Shown: positions 26,449-34,137 of the stretch, one piece after another | Layout: every line of letters starts with the position of its first letter | Numbering within the stretch: the first letter of the stretch is position 1 | Assembly (NCBI GenBank): GCA_964564695.1 | Contig: CAZMCC010000030.1 | Span: 1-37,336 of the forward strand | Length of the DNA stretch: 37,336 nt | Source: CAZMCC01 sp964564695 | Lineage (GTDB): Bacteria; Planctomycetota; Phycisphaerae; Phycisphaerales; UBA1924 | Reading direction: 5' to 3' | Position numbers and translations under genes: made by a program | Notes under the pieces: model-generated | What the model saw: the letters and a program-made list of their open reading frames with translations, nothing else | Databases searched by the model: none | Told to the model about the DNA's origin: nothing

Positions 26449-26613
26449 TCACCGCCGCTTGGTCTTCTTCTTGCTCGCCTTCCGCGTGGTGGCGGGCTTG
26501 GGGCGAAGATCCGCCGCGAGCGCCTCACGTACAGCCCGCTGCGCCGCCCGTTCAATCGGGCCGATGCTGCGGAGGATCGCGTGCGGGTTCTTCGGTACAG
26601 CTTTCTGTGTCAT
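26449..26613 (-). CDS. Small basic protein coupled to zeta-like kinase
   Basis: A 54-residue protein beginning MTQKAVPKNPHAILRSIGPI. It has a short helical stretch (IERAAQRAVREALAADL) and ends in a Lys/Arg-rich tail (ASKKKTKRR) that suggests nucleic-acid or acidic-partner binding. Its ATG overlaps the stop of the zeta-like gene (ATGA), which is strong evidence that it is translated and coupled. I do not recognise a family. It could be the partner or antidote of the kinase, as in toxin-antitoxin pairs, but order and sequence give no proof. Confidence 0.65.
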   Translation of the reverse strand: MTQKAVPKNPHAILRSIGPIERAAQRAVREALAADLRPKPATTRKASKKKTKRR

Positions 26614-27206
26614 TGCGAAAGTGACTGTATTCGCCGGAACGTCGTCGCGTTGCGGGTAACCGTGGAACCCGTTGCGACCTTGGCGGCGACCAGCCGAGGC
26701 CGTCTGCCCGAATTGTCCAGAATGCGCCATGTGCGAGCCAGCGGCACGTACAGCGAGAACAGGTTGCTCAGCGACCTGACGTAGCGGCGCCTCACTACGT
26801 CACTCGGCACGTCGTGTCCTCCCTTGCGGACACGCGCCTCGACGCGCTCGACGGCGAGTGCGGGCGACGCCAAATACACGTACACAAGGTGAAATTCGTA
26901 GCCGCCGGTGCACAGTTCGCTGAGCCATGGAGCGAACGTACGACTTGCAAGCGTGGACTCGAACGCAAACGACGCTCGGCTCGAAGCAAGCTCTCGCAGC
27001 CTGCCGAGCATAATGCGACCCGCCGTGAGCGCGGAGCGGTCCGGTGCGAAGCCCGACAGGCCGGCCGCGATCACGTCCGCGTTAACGAACTCGACAAGGC
27101 CCAGAGTATCGGCAAGGACACGCTTGGCGATCGTGGTCTTGCCAGCACCGTTTGGGCCGGCAATGACGATCACGATCGGCGGTTTCGTCGTCAGTCCCGA
27201 CGTCAC
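26610..27206 (-). CDS. Zeta-toxin-like P-loop kinase (COG4185 type)
   Basis: A 198-residue P-loop protein. Walker A is IAGPNGAGKTT (about 15-25). FVNADVIAAGLSGF, AGRIMLGRLREL, FAFESTLASRTF, RVRKGGHDVPSDVVRRRYVR and the late DNSG motif are the standard landmarks of the zeta-like/COG4185 group. True zeta toxins phosphorylate UDP-N-acetylglucosamine; for COG4185 proteins the substrate is not settled. It starts with GTG at 27206, overlapping the thrS stop (GTGA), and its own stop overlaps the next small gene (ATGA). Such tight coupling to an essential synthetase gene is odd for a toxin and argues for a housekeeping kinase or an addiction-like arrangement. Codon use is less GC-biased than in thrS. 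Confidence 0.88.
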   Translation of the reverse strand: MTSGLTTKPPIVIVIAGPNGAGKTTIAKRVLADTLGLVEFVNADVIAAGLSGFAPDRSALTAGRIMLGRLRELASSRASFAFESTLASRTFAPWLSELCTGGYEFHLVYVYLASPALAVERVEARVRKGGHDVPSDVVRRRYVRSLSNLFSLYVPLARTWRILDNSGRRPRLVAAKVATGSTVTRNATTFRRIQSLSQ

Positions 27207-29539
27207 GGCTTGACGCCCAGCTCCGCCCTCCTCTCCCCAATCTCCCCCACAATCGCCTCCACAAACTTCTCCAACCCCATCGCCCCCAAATCCTTCTCCA
27301 CCCCCCGCGCCCGCACCGACACACTCCGGCTCTCCGCATCCCGCGGCCCGACCACCAGCATGTACGGCACCTTCTCGTCCGCCGCCACCTTCACCTTCGC
27401 CTGGATGCGCTCGTTCGAGTCATCCACGCTCACGCGCACTCCCCGGGCAGCCAGCGCCTTGTGCACCTCGTTCGCGTACTCAAGGCTCTTGTCGCTGATC
27501 GGCAGCACGCGCACCTGCTCGGGGCTGAGCCAGGTCGGGAACGCGCCCGCGAAGTGCTCGATGAGCACGCCGCAGAACCGCTCCATGCTCCCGAACGGCG
27601 CCCGGTGGATCACCACCGGCCGATGCTTGGTGTTGTCCGCCCCGGTGTACGACAAATCAAACCGCTGGGCCATTTGGTAATCGACCTGCACGGTGCCGAG
27701 CTGCCACTCGCGACCGATCACGTCCTTCACCACGAAGTCGATCTTGGGCCCGTAGAACGCGGCCTCGCCCGGCTCCTTGCTGAACGCGACGCCCAGCGAC
27801 GCCGCGGCCTCCAAACACGCGGCCTCCGCCTTGTCCCAGTTCTCCTTGCTGCCGGTGTACTTCCCGCTGTCCGGGTCGCGCAGCCCGACGCGCACGCGGT
27901 AGTCCTTCATCCCCAGGGTCGCGAAGATGATCTTCACGAGGCTCAGGCACCCCTGGATCTCCGCGGCCACCTGCTCCTCGGTGCAGAACAGGTGGGCGTC
28001 GTCCTGGGTGAAGCCGCGGACGCGGGTCATGCCGTTGAGCTCGCCCGACTGCTCCCAGCGATACACGGTGCCGAACTCGGCGAGGCGCACGGGCATGTCG
28101 CGGTAGGAGTGGGGGGCCGAGCCGAAGATCTTCGCGTGGTGCGGGCAGTTCATGGGCCTGAGCATGAAGCCGTCGACGAGCTGGTCGTCGGGCAGGACGC
28201 GGTCGGCGGTGATGGTGTCCCTCTTGGTGCGCTCGTTGATGCCCGCGGCGAGGCGGGCGGGGACGCCCTCGATACGGCGCATCATGTCCGCGCACGAGCA
28301 CCCCTCGGTGCACAGCTTGTCGAGCGCATCGCGCTCCACGATGGGGGGGAACTGGCTTTCCTTGTAGTACGGGTAGTGGCCGCTGGTCTTGTAGAGCTCG
28401 AGCCGCCCGATGTGCGGGGTGAAGACCTCGGTGTACCCCTGCTTGCGCAGCTCGGCGCCGATAAAGGTCTGGAGCTCCTTGCGGACGATTGCACCCTTGG
28501 GGGTCCACAGGACGAGCCCCTGGCCGACATCCTCGTCGATATGGAACAGCCGAAGCTGCTTGCCGATGACGCGGTGGTCGCGCTTCTTGGCCTCGTCGAG
28601 CTGGTTCAGATACGCGTCGAGCTCGGCCTGGCTGAAGAACGCGGTCCCGTAGACGCGGGTGAGGCGATCGGAGTTCTCGTCGCCGTGCCAGTAGCTCGAG
28701 GCGAGCGACATGACGCATGCGGCCCCAATGCGAGCGGTGGAAGGGACGTGGGGGCCTCGGCAGAGGTCTTCCCAGTTTCCGCTGGAGCGCCGTTCAACAA
28801 CCCCGAGCGGAGCTAGCAGGTCCTTGTCCTCCACAGCGAAGCTACTGGGGTGAGCAAGCAGAGTGGATGCCCCCGGAGCGGTCGGATCGGCAGCCTTGGT
28901 CATCTTGTCGACGTATAGGTCGGCGCCGAGGTCGTACTGCTCTCCGAAAACGCCCGGTAAATGAACGGTTGAGGGCTTTCCGGTAACGTACCAGGTGAGT
29001 GACTTCGCTCCGGCCTGAACCGCACGATCCGCGTTGTCGAGCTTGTACTTGCTTCCTTCGGCTTGCAGCTTCTTGAAGCCTGCCTTGACCGGCAGCTCAT
29101 ACCGCATGATCGCCCGATCCTCCTTGATGATCTCCGCCATCCGCGCGTTGATCTTCTCAAAGAGATCGCTCGACAGCTTCTTCCCCTCCGGCACGAACAT
29201 GTCGTAGAAGAACCCGGTGTCGGTCGGCGGCCCGTACGCGAGCAGCACGTCCTTGCCCACGACGTCCTGGATCGCCTCGGCCATCACGTGGGCGGCGGTG
29301 TGGCGGGCGAGGAACAGCGCGTCGGGGTTCACCGACCCGTCCCGCTTCTTCGGGGTCACGATGTCGAGCTTGCACCCTGCGTCGGGTATCGGCGCGGTGA
29401 CATCCCGCAGCTCGCCGTCGATCTTGCACCCGACCGCGTCCTTCGCGAGCCGGGCGCCGATCAGCTTGGCGACATCAAGCGCGGTCGAGCCGCTCGGGAC
29501 AACTTTGACCGATCCATCGGGGAGAGTGACGTTGGGCAT
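27203..29539 (-). CDS. thrS: Threonyl-tRNA synthetase, enlarged
   Basis: A 778-residue class II synthetase (usual length about 640). Order: TGS domain (1-65, LPDGSVKVVPSGSTALDVAK); editing domain with HTAAH (about 80-84) and CRGPH; catalytic core with GYTEVFTPHI, RPMNCPHH, FTQDDAHLFC and VIHRAPFGSMERF, giving the Cys/His/His zinc site; anticodon-binding domain from about 670. The extra length sits mainly in two places: about 65 residues just before GNWEDLCRGPH, and about 30-40 residues around CTEGCSCADMM before the PMNC motif. DNA for the first insert (about 28770-29060) is visibly less GC-rich than the rest. It is first in an overlapping operon with the zeta-like kinase and the 54-aa protein. 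Confidence 0.96.
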   Translation of the reverse strand: MPNVTLPDGSVKVVPSGSTALDVAKLIGARLAKDAVGCKIDGELRDVTAPIPDAGCKLDIVTPKKRDGSVNPDALFLARHTAAHVMAEAIQDVVGKDVLLAYGPPTDTGFFYDMFVPEGKKLSSDLFEKINARMAEIIKEDRAIMRYELPVKAGFKKLQAEGSKYKLDNADRAVQAGAKSLTWYVTGKPSTVHLPGVFGEQYDLGADLYVDKMTKAADPTAPGASTLLAHPSSFAVEDKDLLAPLGVVERRSSGNWEDLCRGPHVPSTARIGAACVMSLASSYWHGDENSDRLTRVYGTAFFSQAELDAYLNQLDEAKKRDHRVIGKQLRLFHIDEDVGQGLVLWTPKGAIVRKELQTFIGAELRKQGYTEVFTPHIGRLELYKTSGHYPYYKESQFPPIVERDALDKLCTEGCSCADMMRRIEGVPARLAAGINERTKRDTITADRVLPDDQLVDGFMLRPMNCPHHAKIFGSAPHSYRDMPVRLAEFGTVYRWEQSGELNGMTRVRGFTQDDAHLFCTEEQVAAEIQGCLSLVKIIFATLGMKDYRVRVGLRDPDSGKYTGSKENWDKAEAACLEAAASLGVAFSKEPGEAAFYGPKIDFVVKDVIGREWQLGTVQVDYQMAQRFDLSYTGADNTKHRPVVIHRAPFGSMERFCGVLIEHFAGAFPTWLSPEQVRVLPISDKSLEYANEVHKALAARGVRVSVDDSNERIQAKVKVAADEKVPYMLVVGPRDAESRSVSVRARGVEKDLGAMGLEKFVEAIVGEIGERRAELGVKP

Positions 29540-29574
29540 GGTGAGTGGGGGGCTAAGGGTGAGGAGTCGGGACG

Positions 29575-29602
29575 CCGGACCTGAGGCTCTGCGAAGGTCC
29601 GG
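29575..29602. promoter_or_regulatory. Hairpin in thrS leader
   Basis: An 8-bp stem CCGGACCT/AGGTCCGG with a 12-nt loop, 36 nt upstream of the thrS ATG. It could be part of a leader control structure for the synthetase or simply a small palindrome. There is no T-run toward thrS. Confidence 0.4.
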
Positions 29603-29644
29603 ATTGCTTTGAATCGGAAAACCGAGCCGATCTCTGGAAACAAC

Positions 29645-29670
29645 AAGACCCGGCTTCTGGCCGGGTCTTT
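29645..29670 (+). terminator. Terminator-like hairpin between thrS and aroA
   Basis: AAGACCCGG/CCGGGTCTT (9 bp) with a 7-nt loop, then TTTCTAG on the plus strand. No plus-strand gene precedes it, so it may attenuate an aroA leader transcript, terminate an unseen small RNA, or shape the thrS leader on the other strand. Confidence 0.55.
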
Positions 29671-29803
29671 CTAGGAATGCTGATGCCCCTCGCGGGGCCG
29701 GCCAGGTCCGCGGGGTCAGGTGCTTGTCGTCGTGGTCGTCGTCGTCTTGTTCATGGGGGTCGCCGGTCGTGTATTGCCGGGAACAATAGCCCGCTTCTCA
29801 CGA

Positions 29804-31300
29804 ATGAGCCAACCCGAGCCAAATCACGCCCCGGACGACCCCGCGGCGTCGCTGCGCCGACCGCTCAACGAACTCCCCGACCCGCTCCCCATCCCCACCC
29901 TCACCCGCGCGTTCGACGTCGCCATCCGCCCCCCCGGCTCCAAAAGCCTCACCAACCGCGCCCTCCTCCTCGCCGCCCTCGCGGAGGGCACATCCACGCT
30001 CAGCGGCGCCCTCGTCGACGCCGACGACGCGGCCGTCATGATCGCCGCGCTCACCACGCTCGGCGCCAAGGTCGAGCCCGACCCCGCCGACCCCACCACC
30101 CTCCACGTCACCGGCGTCAACGGCCGCTGGAAGCTCGCGCCCGGGGCCAACGTCACCCTCGACCTCCACAACGCCGGCACCGCCACACGCTTCCTCACGG
30201 CCGCCGCTCTCCTCGCCCCGGGGGGGGCGGGAACCAGCATCACCATCGACGGCTCCCCACGCATGCGCCAGCGCCCCATCGGCGAGCTCGTCGACGTCAT
30301 CCGTGCCGTCGGCGGGCGCGTCGAGTATCTCGGCACGCAAGGCTTCCCCCCGCTCCGCGTGCACGGCCTCGACCCCGCCCTCACCACCCACGTCGAGGCC
30401 CGCTTCGGACGCACCAGCTCCGGCCAGTTCATCTCCGCGATGCTCATGGTCGGCCCGTGGCTCGGGCGCCGCGTCGGCGTGCACACGCTCGAGAAACCCA
30501 CCAGCGCCCCGTACATCGAGATGACCGCCCAGCTCATGATGCGCATCGGCCTCGAGCCCGATCGGCTGCACGCCGAGCACCCGGGCATCCGCTTCGCGGC
30601 GATCGCCTATGACACCCGTGGGGGGGGCGGGCCGTACATCCCGGGCTTTGAACTCGACATCGAGCCCGACGCCAGCGGCGCGACGTACTTCTGGGCCGCG
30701 GCCGCGATCGTCCCCGGCGCCACGTGCCGCGTCGACGGGCTCGGGCGCTCGTCGCTCCAGCGCGACACGCAGTTCACCGGCGTGCTCGACCGCATGGGTG
30801 CTCGCATCAGCGGCGACGACACCTCAACCACCGTTCGCGGCGAGCCGCACCTCCGCGCCGTCGACGTCGACCTCTCCGACATGCCCGACACCGCGATGAC
30901 CGCCGCCGTCGTCGCTCTGTTCGCGAGCCCCACGCCCGACAACGCCACCGCCACCACCACGCTCCGCGGCCTGCGCACCCTGCGAGTCAAGGAAACCGAC
31001 CGCCTCGCCGCCCTCCAGACCGAGCTCACCAAGCTCGGCGCCGTCGTCGAGATCATCGCCGAGGGCGATGACGAATCCCTCCGCATCACGCCGCCGAAGG
31101 ACCTGCTCGGCACGCCGATCTGCCTGCGCCCGAAGTTCCCGCGCGTCGAGTTCGACACCTACGACGACCACCGCATGGCGATGGCCCTCTCGCTCGTGGG
31201 ACTCAGCCGCCCGAACGTGTGGATCCGCGATCCCACGTGCGTGGCGAAGACGTACCCGGGGTACTTTGCGGACCTCGCGCGGTTGTATCGAGCGCCTTGA
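29804..31300 (+). CDS. aroA: 3-phosphoshikimate 1-carboxyvinyltransferase (EPSP synthase)
   Basis: A 498-residue EPSP synthase, the sixth step of the shikimate pathway. Landmarks: IRPPGSKSLTNRALLLAALA (Lys/Ser of the substrate site), DLHNAGTATRFLTAAALLA (the LGNAGT-type loop, here beginning L-H-N), DGSPRMRQRPIGEL (the P.M..RP..L motif) and FDTYDDHRMAMAL near the C-terminus. It is about 60 residues longer than usual, in an N-terminal extension and inner loops. I chose ATG 29804 because the further-upstream frame gives an unlikely poly-valine leader. The stop TGA lies inside the TTGAAC start of the second 119-bp repeat. Divergent from thrS. Confidence 0.95.
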   Translation: MSQPEPNHAPDDPAASLRRPLNELPDPLPIPTLTRAFDVAIRPPGSKSLTNRALLLAALAEGTSTLSGALVDADDAAVMIAALTTLGAKVEPDPADPTTLHVTGVNGRWKLAPGANVTLDLHNAGTATRFLTAAALLAPGGAGTSITIDGSPRMRQRPIGELVDVIRAVGGRVEYLGTQGFPPLRVHGLDPALTTHVEARFGRTSSGQFISAMLMVGPWLGRRVGVHTLEKPTSAPYIEMTAQLMMRIGLEPDRLHAEHPGIRFAAIAYDTRGGGGPYIPGFELDIEPDASGATYFWAAAAIVPGATCRVDGLGRSSLQRDTQFTGVLDRMGARISGDDTSTTVRGEPHLRAVDVDLSDMPDTAMTAAVVALFASPTPDNATATTTLRGLRTLRVKETDRLAALQTELTKLGAVVEIIAEGDDESLRITPPKDLLGTPICLRPKFPRVEFDTYDDHRMAMALSLVGLSRPNVWIRDPTCVAKTYPGYFADLARLYRAP

Positions 31301-31415
31301 ACGAGCCGTGAGCGCAAGCTCACGGTGAACGCCGGCTTGCCCGGCACGTGTCGGCGAACGAACCGCCTCCGCTCCCACACCTTCAACCGTGAGCTCGCGC
31401 TCACGGCTCGTTCAA
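31297..31415. repeat. 119-bp REPIN-like inverted repeat, copy 2
   Basis: Same length and arms as copy 1 (TTGAACGAG ... CTCGTTCAA); the arm hairpins are CCGTGAGC/GCTCACGG around GCAA or TCGC, perfect in this copy. The ~54-bp core differs except for a shared TGTC-GCGAAC-like patch. It lies between the convergent aroA and Xer genes and contains the aroA stop codon. Confidence 0.88.
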
Positions 31416-31423
31416 TCCACCCC

Positions 31424-32383
31424 TCACGGCCTCGGATGAAACCTCCGATGCACTTCCTTCAACCGCTTGGCGTCCACGTGCGTGTACACCTGCGTCGTCG
31501 CGATGTCCGCGTGCCCCAGCAGCTCCTGAACCACGCGCAAGTCCGCCCCACCGCCCAGCAGGTGCGTCGCGAACGAGTGGCGCAGCACGTGCGGGTGCAC
31601 CTTGCTCAGCCCCGCCGCCGCCGCGTTCCGCTTCACGATCTGCCACACGGCCACGCGCTCCAGCGGCCGCCCCGTGCGTGACAAGAGCAGCCGTCCCCGA
31701 TCGCGCCCGTCCTCGCGCACGAGCTTCGGACGGCACCGCTGGAGATACTCCCGCACCGAGTCCGCCGCGGGCTTGCCCACCGGCACGATCCGCTGCTTGT
31801 TCCCTTTCCCCGTCACGAGCACCACCGAGAGCGACTCGTGGAACGAGCGCAGCTCCATCGTCGCCACTTCGCTCGCACGCACGCCGCAGGCGTAGAGCAG
31901 CTCGAGCAGCGCGCGATCGCGGAGGTACAGCGGGGGCCATGTGTCGTGCTCTAAATCGAATGGTGGCTTTGGTGCCGCCAGCAGCCTCTTCACTTGGTTT
32001 GGGCTTAATACTCCGGGCAGTTTGCGCCAACGCGTGGGGCGTTCGAGCAGCTCCGCCGGGTTCTCCTCCACCAGCCCCGTGCTCGTCAGCCACCGCCCGA
32101 ACACCCTGATCGTCGCCAGGTGTCGGATCACGCTTGACCCGCTCAGCCCGCGACCGCTCTTGAGCCCGGCGAGATGCTCTGACAGATCTCGAGGCGTGAG
32201 GTCCGCCGCCCCCGCCCGCCCCCGCGCCGCGGCGTCACGTAGCATTTCCGAGAGGTCTTGGTCGTATGCCGCCAGCGTGTTCGCCGACAGTCCGCACTCG
32301 ATGCGGATGAACGTTAAGAACCCGCGTCGGAGTTTCTCCAGTGAAGGCGGCAGCGTTAGTTTGGGTGACGCGATGCGAGGCAT
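31424..32383 (-). CDS. Tyrosine recombinase, XerC/XerD-like
   Basis: A 319-residue tyrosine recombinase. The N-terminal SAM-like DNA-binding domain (RGFLTFIRIECGLSANTLAA, about 20-110) is followed by the catalytic domain with all active residues: Arg in CGVRASEV (about 169), Lys in TGKGNKQR, His/Arg in HPHVLRHSFATHL, His in LLGHADI and the nucleophile Tyr in TTQVYTHVD. Normal length and composition, with no attachment-site-like repeats beside it, suggest the housekeeping Xer protein for dimer resolution at dif rather than a phage integrase. XerC and XerD cannot be told apart here. The start at 32383 lies 44 nt after the PrsW-like gene on the same strand; AATGAT lies 6 nt upstream. Confidence 0.92.
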   Translation of the reverse strand: MPRIASPKLTLPPSLEKLRRGFLTFIRIECGLSANTLAAYDQDLSEMLRDAAARGRAGAADLTPRDLSEHLAGLKSGRGLSGSSVIRHLATIRVFGRWLTSTGLVEENPAELLERPTRWRKLPGVLSPNQVKRLLAAPKPPFDLEHDTWPPLYLRDRALLELLYACGVRASEVATMELRSFHESLSVVLVTGKGNKQRIVPVGKPAADSVREYLQRCRPKLVREDGRDRGRLLLSRTGRPLERVAVWQIVKRNAAAAGLSKVHPHVLRHSFATHLLGGGADLRVVQELLGHADIATTQVYTHVDAKRLKEVHRRFHPRP

Positions 32384-32427
32384 GTGCTCATCATTGGCAC
32401 CTCGGTTCCGGCCGGGCGCCTGCCGCC

Positions 32428-33189
32428 TCAGAACGTCTTCCCGTTCAGCTCCAGCATGATCATCGACAGGTTGTACGCCCCGTGAACCGCGATCGCGATC
32501 ACCGTGAACGGGAACGCCGCCAGCAGCTCCGGGCGTTCGCCCCGCGGCCAGATCCGCGACCACACCCGCAGCAGCCCCAACCCTGCGATCAGCGAGCACC
32601 CCGAGTGCAGCACCACACACATCGACCACCGCCACGCCACCAGCGTCGGAGTCGGCTCGTCGACATACACATGCAGATACAGCAGGTTCTCGATCGCCGC
32701 GAACGCCGCCCCGCCCGCCAGCGCGCACACCAGCACCTGCCACCCCGACTTGAGCAGATACGGGCGCCGCTCGACGATGTACGCCAGCAGCGCCACCTTC
32801 ACCACCTCTTCCGTCGCCGGCCCGAACAGCACCAGCGCCAGGATCCCCGACCAGCCCCCCTCGTGCGCGAAGAACATGTCCCCGAACGCCGCGAACACGC
32901 CCCACGGCCCCGCAAGCACCGCCACGCCCCACATGACGGACAGCGACATCAGCCACGTCGTCTCGGCCTGCCGGTTCCGCACCCAGGTCGCGAAGTCATC
33001 GCCCGGCGTCCGTGCGGCCGCCGCCGCGTCGGGCGCGAGCCCCGCCTCGTCCCACACGCTCTGGTCGATCCGGGCCGCTTCGTCGGCGTCGGTCTCGAAC
33101 GCCGCGGAGTTGCACTCGGGGCACTTGTCGTTCTCTTCGAGCCCCGCGCGGTCATAGCCGCACTTCCAGCACCGGCCTCCGCGGCGCAT
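32428..33189 (-). CDS. PrsW-like membrane protease with N-terminal zinc ribbon
   Basis: A 253-residue protein. A zinc ribbon opens it: CWKCGYD then CPEC (about 8-25). A membrane domain follows from about 80 with the PrsW signature GPATEEVVKVALLAYI (EExxK type), a second motif AAIENLLYLHVYV, and a final HGAYNLSMIML. PrsW is an intramembrane CAAX-type glutamic protease that in Bacillus cleaves the anti-sigma factor RsiW; here the target is unknown. The start at 33189 is chosen so the ribbon begins the protein; upstream in-frame sequence is antisense of the neighbour. It lies downstream of two YbjQ-family genes on the same strand, with a 74-nt gap. Confidence 0.88.
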   Translation of the reverse strand: MRRGGRCWKCGYDRAGLEENDKCPECNSAAFETDADEAARIDQSVWDEAGLAPDAAAAARTPGDDFATWVRNRQAETTWLMSLSVMWGVAVLAGPWGVFAAFGDMFFAHEGGWSGILALVLFGPATEEVVKVALLAYIVERRPYLLKSGWQVLVCALAGGAAFAAIENLLYLHVYVDEPTPTLVAWRWSMCVVLHSGCSLIAGLGLLRVWSRIWPRGERPELLAAFPFTVIAIAVHGAYNLSMIMLELNGKTF

Positions 33190-33263
33190 GTGCGGCTCGT
33201 CAAACACCGAATCGCGGTCGCGTCCCAAGTCGCCCTCCGCGCCCCCGGGGCTGTCGTGCGAGA

Positions 33264-33746
33264 CTACTTCGTCGTGTACGCCGTCCCGCTCGCCATGATC
33301 GTCGCCATTACCAGCGCCTTGTTCCGGCGCTGCTCCGCGGCCCCGATGTCGACGGTGTCGTAGCGGATGTTGCACACGGCGTTGAACCCGCGGGCCTTCG
33401 CGTCCTCGAGCAGCCGCACCGTCGCCTCGCGCCGGGCCCGGTCCATCAGCGTCTGGAGCGTCTTGAGCTCCCCGCCGATGATGCTCACGAGGCCCGCGAT
33501 GAACGTCTTGAAGTAGTCGCTCGAGATCACGGCGTGCGTCGCCACGAATTCCGCCCGGCCGCTGCCCCCCACGCCGCCGGGGTAGCTCCGCAGGTTCGTG
33601 CACATCATGCCGCGCAGGGCCGCCTCGCGCCGGGTGAGCTGCGACAGGTGACGGCGTTCCGCGATCCGCCCCGCGAACAGGCCGATGAGGATCAGGACCG
33701 CCGGGATCGCGATCTGGAGGACCAGCTTAATCGTGTCCTCGTTCAC
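33264..33746 (-). CDS. YbjQ-family (DUF74) protein with membrane anchor
   Basis: A 160-residue protein. One N-terminal membrane helix (LVLQIAIPAVLILIGLFAGR, about 8-27) is followed by a YbjQ/heavy-metal-binding-like domain (FVATHAVISSDYFKTFIAGL, then GGELKTLQTLMDRARREA). That family forms ring-shaped pentamers of unknown function. The start codon is GTG, overlapping the stop of the soluble YbjQ gene (GTGA), so the two are coupled and may form a mixed membrane-associated oligomer (inference). Confidence 0.82.
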   Translation of the reverse strand: MNEDTIKLVLQIAIPAVLILIGLFAGRIAERRHLSQLTRREAALRGMMCTNLRSYPGGVGGSGRAEFVATHAVISSDYFKTFIAGLVSIIGGELKTLQTLMDRARREATVRLLEDAKARGFNAVCNIRYDTVDIGAAEQRRNKALVMATIMASGTAYTTK

Positions 33747-34069
33747 GCCGCCCCCTCCGCGAGCTTCACCGCCGTCCCGTACGCGTAGAGCTCGGCCGCC
33801 CCGCCGGTGACCGCGCTGGTCGTGTACCGCACGTTCACGACGGCGTCAGCCCCGAGCTGCTGCGCCTGCGCGAGCATGCGCTCCATCGCCTGGCGCCGCG
33901 CCTCGGTGAGCAGCTCGGTATAGCCCTTGAGCTCGCCGCCGACGATGTTCTTCAGGCTCGCCGCGAGGTCGCGCCCGAAGTGCTTCGTCCGCACGGTGTT
34001 CCCCTGCACCAACCCCAGCACCGAAGCGATCTTCCGCCCCGGCACAACCTCCGTGTTCACCACGATCAT
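33743..34069 (-). CDS. YbjQ-family (DUF74) protein
   Basis: A 108-residue YbjQ protein of normal length, entirely soluble. Typical sequence: TEVVPGRKIASVLGLVQGNT, IVGGELKGYTELLTEARRQA and LGADAVVNVRYTTS. The biochemical role is unknown; the name 'heavy-metal-binding' comes from weak similarity. A good GGAGGT Shine-Dalgarno precedes the ATG at 34069. It is followed, with a 4-nt overlap, by the membrane-anchored paralogue. Confidence 0.92.
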   Translation of the reverse strand: MIVVNTEVVPGRKIASVLGLVQGNTVRTKHFGRDLAASLKNIVGGELKGYTELLTEARRQAMERMLAQAQQLGADAVVNVRYTTSAVTGGAAELYAYGTAVKLAEGAA

Positions 34070-34102
34070 GGGCAGACCTCCACAAGAAGATCCCGATCTC
34101 CA

Positions 34103-34137
34103 ACCCCTGATCCCTGGCCCCTGGCCCCTGGCCCCTT
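34103..34137 (-). repeat. GGGGCCAGG-type repeat, solo copy
   Basis: Four CCCCTG(G/A) units of the same type that bracket the four-helix gene at 6689 and 7093. Here there is no associated gene. Read on the minus strand it begins at the TAA stop of the hypothetical gene (34136-34138) and lies just upstream of the ybjQ pair. Confidence 0.8.

Noticed and set aside
29720..29803. Upstream start for aroA giving a hydrophobic poly-valine leader
   Set aside because: EPSP synthase is cytoplasmic and the leader has no family support; the ATG at 29804 is preferred.
31424..32383. Xer gene as integrase of a genomic island
   Set aside because: Normal composition and length, no tRNA or direct-repeat attachment sites beside it; it fits a housekeeping Xer protein.
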